Numbered from the stretch's first letter, positions 35,575 to 49,179 are shown. The stretch: 64,000 bases of DNA from Hyalella azteca (GCF_000764305.2 NW_025932486.1:34185-98184); one strand, 5' to 3'. The notes: a model not told the origin generated them from the sequence alone. Translations and numbers: made by a program.

Positions 35575-35950
35575 CAGGGTGTTTCAGAATTAAGTAACCC
35601 TTTTAATTTGTTAATAAATAAAAAACTAAGAACGTTATGAAGTTGAAACTTGTTTTATTTAAAAGAAGAACATTTTNATGCAGCCACAGCATGCAATATA
35701 CATAAAACATGTGGCCGCAGCATGCAATATACATAAAACATGTGGCCACAGCATGCAATATGCATAGCACATGCAGCCACAGCATGCAATACACATAAAA
35801 CATGTGGCCGCAGCATGCAATATACATAAAACATGCGGCCAAGCATGCAATATGCATAGCACATGCAGCCACAGCATGCAATATACATAAAACATGTGGC
35901 CGCAGCATGCAATATACATAACACCTGCGGTCATATCATGCAATATACAT
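35487..35950. repeat. 31-bp minisatellite, (TA)n run and a TE-like end; one ambiguous base
   Basis: About nine copies of a 31-bp unit (gccacagcatgcaatataca plus taaaacatgtg) lie at 35681-35950; related units occur at 35492-35535. A (ta)n tract at 35540-35572 is followed by cagggtgtttcagaattaag at 35576, which resembles the end of a DNA transposon. Base 35677 is 'n', so the assembly is uncertain at the array's edge. Confidence 0.85.
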
Positions 35951-36439
35951 CACACGTATTTATAAGGTGCGATCTCAAGCACGATTGAATTTGGTTAGAT
36001 ATGTTTTCTTTGCGGTTGGAACTTCATTATTACTTATACTCGGAGAAAAAAAAAACATGATAAACATTTAATGCTTTGGCACGTATTTAACGACCCATGA
36101 AATTAAGTTAGCATGTAGAAATAAATGTTTGCGCTAAAAATTGTTTTATAAACTTCGAATATATTGTATATTTTATATTTTATACCTTTTATGTTTTATA
36201 CCTTCAATTATATACTTCGAACAATGTCTTAGTTTACTAAAGCTTTCAAATATTAATACATTTTATCCTGAAAACCCTTGCTAGAACCTAATTCCTCCTC
36301 CCATTCACGGCTAACGAACCTCAGAATATGAACTAACATGCGCTTTCTGCCGCGACTGCCGCGTTGTTGAACAATGCTGACAAGTTCCCTGAAGTGATCA
36401 TAATGCCAAGAAATAAACACGGCGGTAAAGCAGCTATGT

Positions 36440-36765
36440 AAACATAACATAACATAACATAGTGATGTCGGCTCTGAAGTGTAGGCCTGATGTGGCCTGT
36501 CGCCGATTCTTTTCCATTTCGTGCCTTGTTCAATAGAGCTCAACTTTGAACAGCTGATACAAATGAGATCTTCACATCGTCCACAGGTAACTGTCTGGAC
36601 TTCGCTCAGAGAGATCTCTTTGCAGTACTTGCAAACTTCCATCTCTAGCTGGGCTGATTTGGTTTTATTTTTTATTCTAGAGGCCGTAGATGGCTTTTCT
36701 CTAGAGGCGGTAGAGGGCTTTTCGACTATCTTTTTTATTTTCTGTCCAGCCATTATTAAATGCAC
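36440..36765 (-). mobile_element. LINE ORF1-like fragment (PHD-like zinc finger) followed by a shared 3' tail
   Basis: The minus strand encodes a Lys-rich start (MAGQKIKKIVEKPSTASRE) and a cysteine cluster CxxC-x12-CxxC-x4-CxxC (CKYC, CGRC, CISC), like the PHD-type finger in ORF1 of CR1-like LINEs. From about 36535 it runs into gaatcggcgacaggccacat and ends in (atgtt)n at about 36442-36460. The same tail follows the ORF2 piece at 62247-62480. Family level is inferred from memory of the motif. The open frame continues to 36253 beyond the tail, probably by chance. Confidence 0.6.
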
Positions 36766-37567
36766 GAACTAGATCTCTTGAACGGAGAAAAATACAGAAA
36801 AAGGACGGAGAAACATACGACTGAGTTGAGTTGAGTATAGTAAAGTTCCCTCGAAAATTAAGGCTGGAAAAACAGCTGAGCTGCAGCTGGCGAGGGAAAC
36901 ACAGAGGTGTGGTGGCGGAATCAAGGTAGTTTATTATTACATGTAGTTTATTTTACATGTCACTCATGTAGTTTATTATTACATGAGTGCGCGATCATAC
37001 ATTGATATCACATTTAGCCGGGTGAAGGGATAACATTAAACATGGCACCACTAAACCCCTTCTCTATATTGGATAATTTTTCAATTTAAAAAATTTTTTT
37101 GTCCGGTATGAGACTTACATCGGAGTCTGTGCAATAAATAATTCTTCAGGCAATTATTTTACAAGAAACCATGTAGGCACTAGGCAATTCAATTATGTAA
37201 GTTCAGGAACTACAACCGCCTTCGAAGAGAGAAAAATGGAATAATTGACCGTTCAAGTGTCTTGTTATAGACTTTTAAAGAATGTTCACACATGGTGACT
37301 TTTTCAAGGCGAAAATAAAATTCAATTCATTTGTGATGACAATCTTTGTACCTCTGTAGGTTCAAAGCGAGGATTGGCCAGAATTTCTCGTGTAAATCGC
37401 TTTCTAACAGCATCTTGACAAAACAAACGGTATGCAGCGTGACTCGTTCACTCTATAGACTATAGTTAAATCATGGCTGTTTAGAGACTGTCAGGAAATG
37501 CCATGGAGCGCCAACAGCCCTGCATGCCTTGCCTGCTGCTGGAATGTAGCGCGCAACTCGATTGTAC

Positions 37568-37910
37568 GGCTGGCAGCCGCGTGCTGGCGACGTTCAGTCG
37601 CCTGATCATTGTCATGTGAACTAAAACTACGACGATGGTGGAAATATGTTCCTTTTTGCTTTCAAACATCCAAAGTGTTGATGGACTCCATGGTAGTTTT
37701 ATATTATATGAAATAACTTTCCACTTTAGTAAAGTACAACTGGCAGCCGAGCAGTAGCGACACCCAGTCGCCTAATCATGATCTTGTGAACTAAAAAGAC
37801 GAAGGAGAATATGTTCCTTATTGCTTTCAAACCTACTGAGTGTTGATAAGCACGATATGATAGTTTTATATTGCATGAAATAACTTTGTAAATTAGTAAA
37901 TTTATGCTTG
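37568..37910. repeat. Tandem duplication, two ~170-bp units
   Basis: Both units share ctggcagccg, cagtcgcctaatcatgatc, gtgaactaaaa, atatgttccttattgctttc and tagttttatattgcatgaaa. No gene is seen in or next to them. Confidence 0.8.
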
Positions 37911-40900
37911 TATTTTTTCGTAGATTGCAATTGATAGGCCTAAAAGTTTGCCGTCAACACTTTCACGTGTATAGTTTATTTTATATGTATTGAGGTGATT
38001 GACGTGTAACACAAAATAAAAAATTTATTTCATTATAAATCTGAGTGGATTGCACACGCTTTAAAAGAATGCACATTAAAGTATTAACGAATGCTCCCAA
38101 TAATTTATCAAATAATGACTCAGTAACACAAACAATGCTAACGTCATAATTTAGTCAATGTATATATGTAATGGTATCAACGTGTTAATCAAATTGACTC
38201 CACCCTCAATAACTGGAACGCCAACAAGAAATACATAACCGCTTGGCTAATCTTGTCATCATCTGCTGGGAATGGTGGAGAATCTGCGTAGCTCGTGGCT
38301 TGATTCTGGTAAAGATAACCTGGATTGCTGTGTTAGCCTTCGAACAGCATGAGTATTATCGCGACTGCATCGAATTGATGATTCTCAGCCAGCATATTCA
38401 AAACGATGCTAGCGTTACACTACACGGTGCATGCAAGCTACTATCAGAATTGAGATACTGAGTTCGAGCAAACTGAGCAGGATTATGACATACTGAATAA
38501 TGATTCAATTTGCATTAATGTCGTTAGAAACATTACGTCACGTTGTGAGAACATCATACAGTATATTTTGGAAATATTCAAAACTTACCTTAACTTATTT
38601 TCTAAGAAGGAGTTATATTCATAGAAAATATAGTCTTATCGTTGACTATAGTAAAAGTGATTTGGCGGTGAATAAAAACGCTTATTTACAATGGAAAAAT
38701 TTCACAATTATTCAACTAGATTTGCTTATTTCCGCAATAATAATGTGTGGATTTTGCATCCATTTGCATTTTCAACTGCTCTAAACGCCAACAAGATCAA
38801 GCGGCGAACTTATCTCGATGAAAGTGTGCACCAGCACAATAATTTTCCAACATATGGCACTGAGATCATCATCGGATAATGTCAACAAGACTGTGTTATA
38901 CTTCATTGTCCAATATTCTTAGCTATTATCGAAATCTGTTCATAATCGTCTCCATTTAGAACTATTAACACCCCCATCATCATATTGCACATTCATTTAC
39001 CTTGGGACCTATCGTGCTTGGCTGAAGTACATTTTTATACATGTTCGATTCGCATTTCATCCAAAGTGAATCTGTAAATTTTATTAAACTTATTATTTAT
39101 CAAAAATTTTAATTACTAATATATTTTGCCATATTCCCATTTTGAGTGCTATTCTTGCAATATAACTCCAAATAACTCCATAACTCCGCACTCATTTGAG
39201 TACGACACAAAAAACTCTCTCCAGCTTCCATGATAGCAACGAATATCGCACTTCGTTTTTTTTTCCTTAGATGTAAGAACTTAAAGAAGTAACTGATGTG
39301 TACTGACACAGAAAGGCGAAATTTATTGAGAGCTCGCTCATACGAAAAAGCCAAATAAAGTTATGTAGAAACAGCATCTTGAGTTGGATAAGCAACCTAA
39401 GGTAGAAACTCCTGAGCTATTTCTGCATCTGAATACAGATCGAGTACAGAATTAGATGCTCACATTCATTATATTCATCTCTACGTATCTTATTCAAATC
39501 ATCTCTTGAACATTTCCTATTCAATCTTCTGTGAAAGTCTTAAACTAAAATCATACCAAATGAGAATGCAGTGCCTATGTTTAATGCTATATATGCCTCA
39601 GTTGATTTACATTTAGTTGTTATCGTGATGAAGACCACTGGCAAGCCGTTGTTCAGCCTACTATGATCAGAGTATGATTCTAGTTAGGTATGCAGAGTAG
39701 CTCCGAACCCCAACAAATGATTCAGTGCACCGAAAACTTATCTCTTCCGCACACTCAGTACGGGTGCGATAGGCCCCAGACAAAAAAAAGGTTCCTTTTT
39801 TGTTGTCCTCCTATCCTGTGTGACATTGATCCATTATTGTGAACTCTGGTTTTTGTGAATAGAAACTCTGAGCCTAGATTGAACAGGATGCACATCGCGA
39901 CCTACAGTCACTGTCTCAAAATGACAAAGATTTTTTCATGCTCAAGAGGGATAATGTTCAATTTCGAATGAAGTTTAATACACGGGAGTCTGATACCAAG
40001 ACACGTAACTGTCAACATCGTCTGAGATAGAAATTATAATTAATTATTATTCAAAGTGTGAAATTCTGATTTTCAAAATTCCAGGAGGGGGGAGCAGTGA
40101 AAATCACAGAACATCAATCAGCTGCCTCAGGGTAAAAAAAAAATTATTATAGGTTACTGTAAATTATAGGTTTCATAGATTTTTAATGTACAATTGACAA
40201 TGCTGTCAACCGTCTAAAATGTCGTTTAACATTATCTAGACTCTAGAGTATTTTCGAATCAATTATTCAATTGGAATATTTTCATTCCGTCGTCAGTCGA
40301 AGAACCAATTCATAATTCACATGAACGCCGCATGGAAATTCGCCCACGAATAACTGTTGTGATGCACCGAAAAAATAATTAATTAGAGAAAATTGTTGAA
40401 GTGAACTAACTAACATCCTTCAATATATAGTCCCACGTATCCTTCACACATGGCCCGCGTCTTGGGTTGGCAGTCGACAAGCGTCCGTCTGCTGCGAGCC
40501 TGCGAACAGCCGCTGTCCGACTTCAGTCTGTGTCCATCAGCGTAGCTATGTGGTGGCGGCTGTATCCCTCGTCCAGGTTTCGTTTACTGGTGTGCCGTTC
40601 TACTCGCAAAAGCGACAGTTTTTGATGTTTAACCATCTGTTTATGCTGCGAGTCTTACTATGTTTTAAACAGATCTTCTTATAGTCTAATTCGTGGTCCA
40701 TTGCGGCTGCTAAAGTGTTAGTGTGTGGTGTTAATGGATCACATCATTGGTTCCTTGTAGAGCACTTGTGCAACAATAGAATCAGAGATGTGCGCAGAGA
40801 GAGGGTGGAGTGAGAGCAGGCACGTTGCTTGCTAGATCGATCCCGGACAACCAACGCTGACTGGGAGTGCCGATACAATCTCAACTTTGATATGCACTTG

Positions 40901-43900
40901 GTAGTGCTAATTGTCTTATTATTGAATGGCGTATTTTATCCATTATTAAATCATCATTGCTACAATTGCAAAGTAATATGTACGGGCAGTACGGCAATTA
41001 GTGCATGACTAGAGATGAAACTGAAAGTAGATTTTTGACGATTATGACTGTATAAGGACTGGTTTAAAATTTAATAGATACGTATTATTTAATTTGTGTT
41101 GATCTGATCACTTCTAGCTTTGAAATCCTAATTTGTATGTAAGCTGACAGCTATGATATAATGAGGGAACCTCCATGCTGCATGCACTTTTCCCAATTAG
41201 TGTTATTTTTGTGTCACTTAACATTTTTAGCGCATTGATGACTGAAAAATCTCAAGACAAAAATTTGTCAATAAATTTGCTTATAATAGCCCATTTTCAG
41301 TGTGATTTAAGCATATAATTTCAGTTCATACCGCGTTTCTCACTTTGTTTAAATTTCCATGTCCTTGTATGGAATTTATCGTTTTGTAAAATTTAGTCAA
41401 GTATATAAATATAATCATTTTCTTTTACATCATTGAATTTGAACTTACTATCAGTGTCCAGTACTTTATGGAATTACAGTTATGGCAAGTTTTATTTGAA
41501 GGAAACCAATCATGAGCAAGTAGAAAATATTTACCTTATTCCATAGCTCTTTTTTGGTGAAATATTCAAACAGGAGAATACCTTTGAAGAACGGCAACAA
41601 TTTATAAGCAACACCATGCGGGGGGTAAGTATGATGTGCATACCTGCATTTATTTGAAGTATATTTTATCCTCCATTCTCTATCAATTGTCTCCATTATC
41701 GTCGTAATTTTGTCTCTCTGTAAATCAAAACTCTTTCATGCTGAAATTGTTGTATAAAGTAAGTTAATCACTTCTATCTATACTTGAGTATATAAATTCC
41801 TGCTGGCGTTTTGTCAGGTGCAATTGCTTCGAAATTTATTGAAGTATTTGACTAAATTTCCTGCCTTCTGAACATAATTTCGTGAACATCGGTAAGCTAT
41901 TGTGGCGGAAACAAATTCTGCTGAGCATTGAGTATTAGATTCCGGATTGATGCGTCAGTATTTTTGCAACATTAAGCGAAGTTACCATGATTCATCATTC
42001 AAATCAATTGCATTTTTAAGTTTTGCATGATCTCGTTTGTAATATTATGGCAAAATACTTGATGCGTAGGCGAATTGCTAATTCAAAATTATCATCATCG
42101 GCGGCAGCTTTATCAACAGCTGACTGTCGTGTAAGTTACGTTCCAGTTAGTTATAAGCCATTTTTGCGTTGTTTTTCCATCATACGACTGTACCTCAACT
42201 AAATTGCTATCTATAGTTGATGAACATTTGCAGACACAATTTTTGATTGAGTTTACTTGCACGAACTGTGCCTGCGATGGGCCCGGAAGCCTGGCGTTTG
42301 AGCAGACGATGAAATTGGAGTAATTTGCGGCGAACTGCCTGAATCTATAAGCTGTGCAGTTGCGTCCAAGCCATTAAATCTTGACTTGACTGCTTTTTGC
42401 GTGTTGCAAAATGTTCCAGAGAAAGTGTTGCCGAGCAAATTAGTCCAGTGGTCGTTCTTCGGCTCCTCCAGCCAAAGAGCGAATGTGAATGCTTGCAATC
42501 TCTTCTTGCGTTATCAGGTGTTAATGTCACAATTTTACTATAGTGCTTCGGAGGCTGAATATTTAGACATCGATAATGGAGCGTGAGCTATTAAAATCTG
42601 TCATTGTCTACTAACCATGACAGTTTTTCCAAAAATAACAAAATTTCCGTGATGTATTTACTTATTTACGTATTCCCTTATCCGGCTTCGTCACTGTTTG
42701 GATATAAATGTCAGCAGATAATAACACAATAGACGTGTCAGCCGCCTCTCCATTGTAGTTGTTCCAACCTACAACTTCATCACTCATATATCCCATTTGT
42801 GGGTGTCACTTGTACCCGCATCCGCTCGCTGGACGAATGTTCCTTCCTGCCAGCCTAAGATGTGTTGATGTAACGCCCACTACTGACCTCTCTGGATTAA
42901 CCCACATACCGTCAGCCTCAAAGAATAATGAGTTTTCAATCGATGCAGGGTACGGCCTTAATTTCGATTAAGTCGAACCCTCCCTCTAAACAGGAAATGC
43001 ATTTTGATCAGAGTGCTACGCAGCTTTAGATTCAGAAGCTGCAAATTAAATTGTAATCGATTGATTTTAGTATATTAATTATTGATGAGTTGTTACGTAT
43101 GTAGCTCGACTAATCTAATTTTATTTACGTTTAGTTTTACAGTTTGTATTGGCTTTTGATGCATGTTCAAGGTCTGGTCTACTCGGCAAGCTCGAACCCT
43201 CCGACCAGGAATCTAGAAGATTCTCGACGCCGGAAGACATTTTTACTGCGACCTTCTGGAGGCTGCTGACTTTTTTTCAGCCTCCACGCGACACCTGTTC
43301 AATTGTTGAGATTTAGCCATTATAGTACCTCGATCCGTCGCTTTTATCGAGATTTCATGTTCAAACTATGACAGGGAATAGTTTTATATCTTGTAACTCA
43401 GTGGTTGTAACCTCGAATTTATATTCTCTTGATTTTTAGATTAAATCTGACGGATCTATATACATTTCTGAAATGTGCCGTTGATCAGTTCATTGCCACC
43501 CTGCTGAATGTAGATGATATTATTAAATAGTTTTTCGTGATTTTAGTTTGTTTTTATTAAGTTGTAAATGTTATCGATGAGCGTGTTGAATGTGCGTGCT
43601 TTAAATTTTCAACACTCTTTATACAAGCTGATATCTTGTATTTCACACCTTTTTACTTTATTCTCGTAAGCTGAAGAAAGAACATTTGTAATCGAGTGGA
43701 AACGTATAAGGTGCGTCTGGCGCTCGCGGTTGTGCGGTTGCAAGGCGACTTTCTATTCAGTGCATTGGCGTCGTGGTCTGGCTGTTTTCTTCTTCAGTCG
43801 CGGTTACTTCACTGTTCCTGCTACGGAGTGGACTAAAGCAAGCCTTTTATTCCCATCGAATTATTCAATGCTTACATAGCCGTCTGCAGTTGGTAAATAG

Positions 43901-44913
43901 TAGTTATAAACTTATATTCTTCATTTCTTTGTTGTGATGATATAAAAAATATTATTGAAATTCTATCCATTCTATCTCGGCAAAATTCGATGTTTAATGG
44001 GCGTACAAATGTAAAGTGGTGAAATTTCAATGAGCTTGCCGCCATTCGAAATGCCCAAGTGCATTAGTTATAAGGCCGTTGCTCCACCGTCTTCTCCTTT
44101 AGGGAAATTTCCGTTAAAATATTCAAGTTTGAGTCATAATGTAAGTACGGACAAACTCATCCCATTATATATGAGGGTCTCCGTGCATGAGTTATGAAGT
44201 GAAGGTGTCAGTAGAATGTTAAGGTTTGCTGCGTTGTAGCCAAGTTCTGCAGCCGTCCCTCCATTGCACCGGCTTCGTCGGCCTGTCTAGACATGCCATT
44301 AGAAGCCCGGCTCCGCTCCACCAATAATTTCCTGTAAATATGTCAAACTCGCGCCTGTTTTAATTCCAGCCATCTGGTCTCACTGAGACTAGTCTTTGGA
44401 CTGCTCAGAAGCCGCTTTATTGCGTACGGACGTTCTATGGCAGGTTGTTGAACTGATTGAACAAACATAGGATATTAATATATCATATGACTAATTACTA
44501 ATGTATCCTATATTAGTAACCGTTTTCGAAAGTAAATACTTCATCTGAAATTTGACAAAAGTTTGCAATGTGGACATTGTTCTCGTCCCTAACCACTGAT
44601 GACTGTTGAAGTTGAATCATACAGCAAAAGTGTTGAGTTCACGTAAACTGGAATGATGTCTATGCAGTAAGTGTGTGTTCAAGGAGTAGTTGTTACTTTT
44701 GTAGAGTTTTTTTAATACCGGTATACGAGGTCATGAGGCGTATATTCGTAATATAAATCTGAATGTTAGGTCTGACCTTCGGAAAGAAAATTGATGATAA
44801 ATTTGTATAACCTAAACTCGGAAAATGAAGTCTTGCAGTCTTTGTTCTGTCTTTTAAGCTTATCGTCAGCGCTATCGCATCGATATGGTGATATGCACTT
44901 AATAGAGATAACC
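37911..44913. other. Long AT-rich stretch, no gene recognised
   Basis: If the 31907 exon is used this is intron of p130Cas. Less AT-rich patches at about 40440-40620, 42250-42500 and 43700-43870 have no recognisable coding content. They may be promoters or non-coding first exons of the p130Cas transcripts starting further right, but no motif proves it. Confidence 0.3.
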
Positions 44914-44940
44914 ATGAAGTGTTTTCTTCGATATCGCACG
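44914..44940 (+). CDS. Candidate short first exon of p130Cas
   Basis: accATGaag at 44914 opens nine codons (MKCFLRYRT) that end at ACG|gtgagt, a near-perfect donor in phase 0. Splicing to 57418 would give MKCFLRYRT|NCVARALYNNV. Vertebrate Cas proteins also begin with only a few residues before the SH3 domain, which makes this the natural conventional form (about 797 aa in all). The exon is very short, so chance is a real alternative. Confidence 0.35.
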
Positions 44941-45231
44941 GTGAGTAACTTCTCTTGTCAGTTGCCTCCAGCAAGCCAATGGATTGTGCTGAACGTTAAA
45001 ACGGCAATTTTCACGAGTTTGGAAGCATTTTTGACTGGTGAAACTTTAAAAGAAAATAATGTAAACCTACAGTAGTAGCCTTAACATTCAAGGCCAATTG
45101 TTATGTTTCATTACGTGCGTATAACGACTCCTGAGCTAATTGTAAAGTGCTTTTGAGTTATTTAAACGATAGATAGGGAAGTAATTCTAGGACAAATTCT
45201 GAAACGATCAAACGAAAATTGAGTAACGACA

Positions 45232-46752
45232 ATGTTATCAAAAAACAAAGAAAAGAAAAACCCTGCGAAAGGTTTGCAGAATTATTTTTCTCTACCGCGC
45301 CGAAAAAAGAAGAAACAGATTGAACAGATTGAAATCTCTGCTCCCCTTTCGGTAACTGGATTGATTCAAGGAAAACTTTATGACCCTAGAGGAGACTGTT
45401 CTGTTTCGGATAGCTTAAATATCTCCGTAACAGATCCAGGCACAGACGCATCCATCGGTTCTAATGTACTATCTTTTCGAAATTCATGCGTCGAAAATTA
45501 TACAAAAGCCATCAATGAAGATCATCAAACACCAAATTCCCCTTTGAGTGATCAAGGAGACGATTGCACTGATGGCAGATCAACAACGGACAACTTGGTT
45601 GATCTCAGTCGTGTGTCTCTCGAGAAATCAAGCGAAACTAAGACTTTTAGCTTTGGGATCACACGGGATGTCTCCGATGACAGTGGATATGGTTCCGTAA
45701 AATCGTTAACATCAGTCAACGAACGCAACACAGTCTGGAGCAATCATCTTGCAGTACCACTTGAATCTGATTATGACACTCCCAAATCGGCAAAGGATTC
45801 TGGTCATGACCACCCAAAATCTACGGATTCCGATTACGACTTACCGAAATCAACGAAGAATTCTGATAATGATTACCCAAAATCGACGAAGGATTCTGAT
45901 TATGATTACCCAAAATCGCCGAAGGATTCTGATTTTGAGTACCCAAAATCGACGATGGACTCTGATTATGATTACCCTAAATCGCCGAACGAATCTAATT
46001 TTGACAACCGTAAATCGGTTAAGGAATCTGATTATGACTGCCCAAAATCCTTAAACGAATCTAAATTTGACATCTCTAAATCTTCCGACAAATCTGATTA
46101 TGATGTTCCAAGACCTAGTCATTCTGACTATAAACTAATGAGCGCATTCTCTAATACTAATAGTCACACTCAGCAACACTCGTTAAAATCATGCCCAAAC
46201 GTCTCACAAGTTCCCAGCGAATTCGGCTATGAATTCGATTCGACACTATCATCACATGAGTTGAATAATACTTCAATCGATTTTGATTACTTGCAAGCCT
46301 TACTTGAGACGAATGACCTCATGAAAAATATTATGAAATCAAATCACAATAGCTTATCGTACCGGCGTGTGAAGAAGGAAGAATTTCGACGTTCACACGG
46401 AGAGGTAAAAGAGGCTGAGAAGAAAACGGGATTACCGGAGGACTCGTGGGATAATTCATCCAATGGATCTCCTCTGCAAGTTATTAATGAGTCGGCTGAA
46501 TTGGATTTAACGTCCAAATCCTCAGTAAAATATCTAGTTTGCAGTTCCACCTCTGGCAGTTCCAATTGTCAAGCAGAAGGTGGGGATTTGAAAGTTCATG
46601 TTACAATAAAGAGCAGAATACAATCTTCTGGAAATGCAAACCTCCCAATTATCACGGTTAATGACCTCACTGAACCATCGCCTAAACTGAATGGACTTAC
46701 AGAAGAAAGTAGTAGTGATCCCTTTGAAAAGAGTTCTGTAGACGGCGATCGG
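45232..46752 (+). CDS. Candidate alternative first exon of p130Cas with YDxP repeat array
   Basis: An open exon from ATG 45232, 507 codons to CGG|gtaagg at 46752/46753, phase 0, as the SH3 exon needs. Unspliced, it would run on to a stop at 46839. The N-terminus is Lys/Arg-rich (RRKKKKQ, residues about 23-29). Residues 178-295 hold eleven units of about 11 residues, consensus (D/E)SDYDxPKStk. Units 1, 3, 5, 7, 9 and 11 have YDTP, YDLP, YDYP, YDYP, YDCP and YDVP. The even units have H, N, F, F and F in place of Tyr. YDxP is the pTyr site read by Crk SH2 domains and is the hallmark of the Cas substrate region. After it come FDYLQALLETN (352-361, weakly LD-like) and a basic stretch. It shares the layout, polybasic start and donor phase of the 31907 exon. 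The link to p130Cas is inference, strengthened by the YDxP array. Confidence 0.65.
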
Positions 46753-47164
46753 GTAAGGAACTATGATTACCTTCTCAAGATAGTTGCGTGTTTTAATAAT
46801 AACCTTGATTTGGAATTGTATAAACAGCTGAGATATTAAGAAACGTGACATACAAACCACGTTTGAATGGTATTTTCCCTTATGTTTTCCATGCTGTTCA
46901 TTGCTTCGTATATGGGTTGACTAGCTAGTATCCATCATGTCATTTTTCTACATTTGTTCATCGTTTTAACATCGTGTATCGTGGTTTTCTTGTTTCCGAA
47001 AAGATTCATCATTATTTATTTGTATTGAATACCAGTAGCTGGAAAAATTTCGAAAAAATTACAAAATAGATTAATAAAAATAATAAATATTTTAAAAAAT
47101 TGACTAATGTAAAAGAGATGTGAGACACGACTGTGCTAAATGCTAGATCAAAATGTTCTCGACA

Positions 47165-47515
47165 TTATTCGTAGGCGCTGGAAAATGCGTCGATTCTTAT
47201 GTGGTCTAACTTGCATGGCGCCATAGACATCCTTACAGGCGGCGACGCTCCAAATGTGGATACGCATCTCGCCTCGATCTCCGCGCTGACTTTTCTCTGC
47301 AAATAAGAAGGCGACGCGGACCGTGCAGATGTACAGATATGTTGTCCAACATGACAACCGAACCACAAACTGCTTAAAAAATATAACTCAGTACTCACTG
47401 CAGTGAGTGACAGAGAGCTCATTTTCTCGACGAAAACGTGGAGTCACGGACAGACAGACAGACGGACATGACGAGCACAATAGCTCCTTTTCTCCATAAG
47501 TGAGAAAATGCATTA
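47165..47515 (-). mobile_element. Interspersed repeat copy (gtccgtctgtc-type), minus orientation
   Basis: 47376-47515 is the reverse complement of a repeat also present at 56395-56545. They share atgtccgtctgtctgtc, gtgactccacgttttcgtcg, ctctctgtcactcactgc and gtgagtactgagttat. The less AT-rich part at 47165-47375 is probably the same element. Its class is not known to me. Confidence 0.65.
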
Positions 47516-47980
47516 AAAATTATTTATGTTCAAAGTTCCTGCTGAACTTGGATGCAGTAACCATGAAAAATTAATTGATAGTTTCTCGATCGGAAATTTC
47601 GAAACAATCCTGCACCAAACAGCAAAATCTGCAACCAAAAGAACCTGCAAAAACGGCGATCAAACTGCTAGGCATGCAATTTTTTAATTTAAAATCAAAC
47701 TGATTTGCATTTCACTCCTCATTCCTATCATTTAACTCCGTTAGATTATTTCAACACAGTGAAGCAAAGTTAATCACTAGTGTTCATTTGCTCCTCATTT
47801 CATGTGCTAAAGAATTCAATAATCGAGGCTCGTAGACAGCACCGCCACCAGGGGCACGGTGGCGCGTGCTGTCGTCGCTGAGCCGAGGCCCGTGAGGCGT
47901 CTTTAGTATTGATCACTGGAGCTGGGGGAGGTGACGGGAAGGTTGAAATACTCTCCACTGCCTTCCCCCAGGTTCTTTAT

Positions 47981-48155
47981 AAAGAGGAAGTCATCTTATA
48001 CAGTCCCAGCTTGAATTTACGATATTCAAGCTTTTAAGGCAGTACGAGTGCGTTGCACGGTAAAGAGGAAGCGATCTTATACAGACCCGGCTTGAATATA
48101 CGGCATGCAAGCTTTTAAGGCCGTACGAATGAAGGACTAAGGAGTGCGTTGCACG
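47981..48155. repeat. Imperfect tandem duplication, ~80-95-bp units
   Basis: taaagaggaagtcatcttat, cagcttgaatttacgatatt, caagcttttaaggcagtacg and agtgcgttgcacg recur in the second unit starting at 48061. The second unit has a short insertion before gtgcgttgcacg. Confidence 0.8.
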
Positions 48156-49179
48156 AAACCCTGTGCTTACCGTGTACATGTTTCTGTCTGAAAAGCAGCC
48201 TTGCAAGTTTCTTGCGTTGAGAAAGTAAATTTAATCGATTTTGAACCATTAGTATGCAAAAGACGTATACGCCTTTGTTAATGTTAAAAACATGCTCGAA
48301 AATTCTCCTCTCATGTTATCGCATGTTTAAGGAGCTGATATGCTGACACCGGGCGTTCTGAAAGGGTAATTTTTCCCACCGTTTCGTGGGAGGTGAGCGA
48401 GTGCCGTCGATAATGTATGCATTCTTGCCTCGCTACTCAGCTGTGTGCATTGTCCTTATCAAGAGCGCCAGGCCTATCTTGGTCTTTAATACACGCAGCC
48501 TCCAGCTGCATTGCCAACCAGGCATATGATGCATGCTTGCGTGTCTGTTGCTGCGTGCCCTGTTGCTTGTGGTACTGAGTGTTGCTATATACCGGTACCT
48601 ATCTTAATAGTCGTTTTGAGAAAAGAACTGTCGTGCTGAAGTTGCTGTAACAGGCATATCTGAACCATGAAAATTTACCGGTTGGTGAAGCTCATTGTCT
48701 TGAAATACCGTATTTTTGCCGATTGCCGTAGCCTTGTAATAGTTCGAATTTAAAAGCAAGTGCATATCTTCACCAAATCTAAGATCGACTGTATGTATAT
48801 ATACCTATAGCCGAACCTACAGAACAATTTAATTAGTTTGATGCGTAAAATATCGGTTATCCCATATCATTTATTGAGTTAACTACACATACGAGACCTT
48901 GAATTCTTGCTAGCGTTGAGACGTGTTACCGCAGCCACGGAAAGTGCCGGTGTGTCGTCGTCAAAATAAGTTGGGCGTCTCTGTAGATTGCGTCATTTCC
49001 TGTGCGTCGGTATCTCTCTGGCTGCATTGTGTCGGTAACGCAACTGTGTGGCACTTTATTTCTCTCTACTTCACATCAAATTTTTTTAACTTTCACAGCT
49101 TTAATTATTTAGTTAGGCGGAGTCTCTGTAGATGCCAGTCAGGCATTCTTTGATTACAAAAATTCGAACAAAAAATACA

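Noticed and set aside
35603..35943. Three overlapping minus frames encoding repeated Cys/His/Tyr-rich peptides.
   Set aside because: The 31-bp minisatellite generates them; all three frames are open with similar repeats and there is an ambiguous base at the edge.
46534..46860. Continuation of the 45232 frame past 46752 to the stop at 46839, which would make a single-exon gene.
   Set aside because: Not excluded, but the donor at 46752 is strong and in the phase required by the SH3 exon, and the YDxP array fits p130Cas; the spliced form is preferred.
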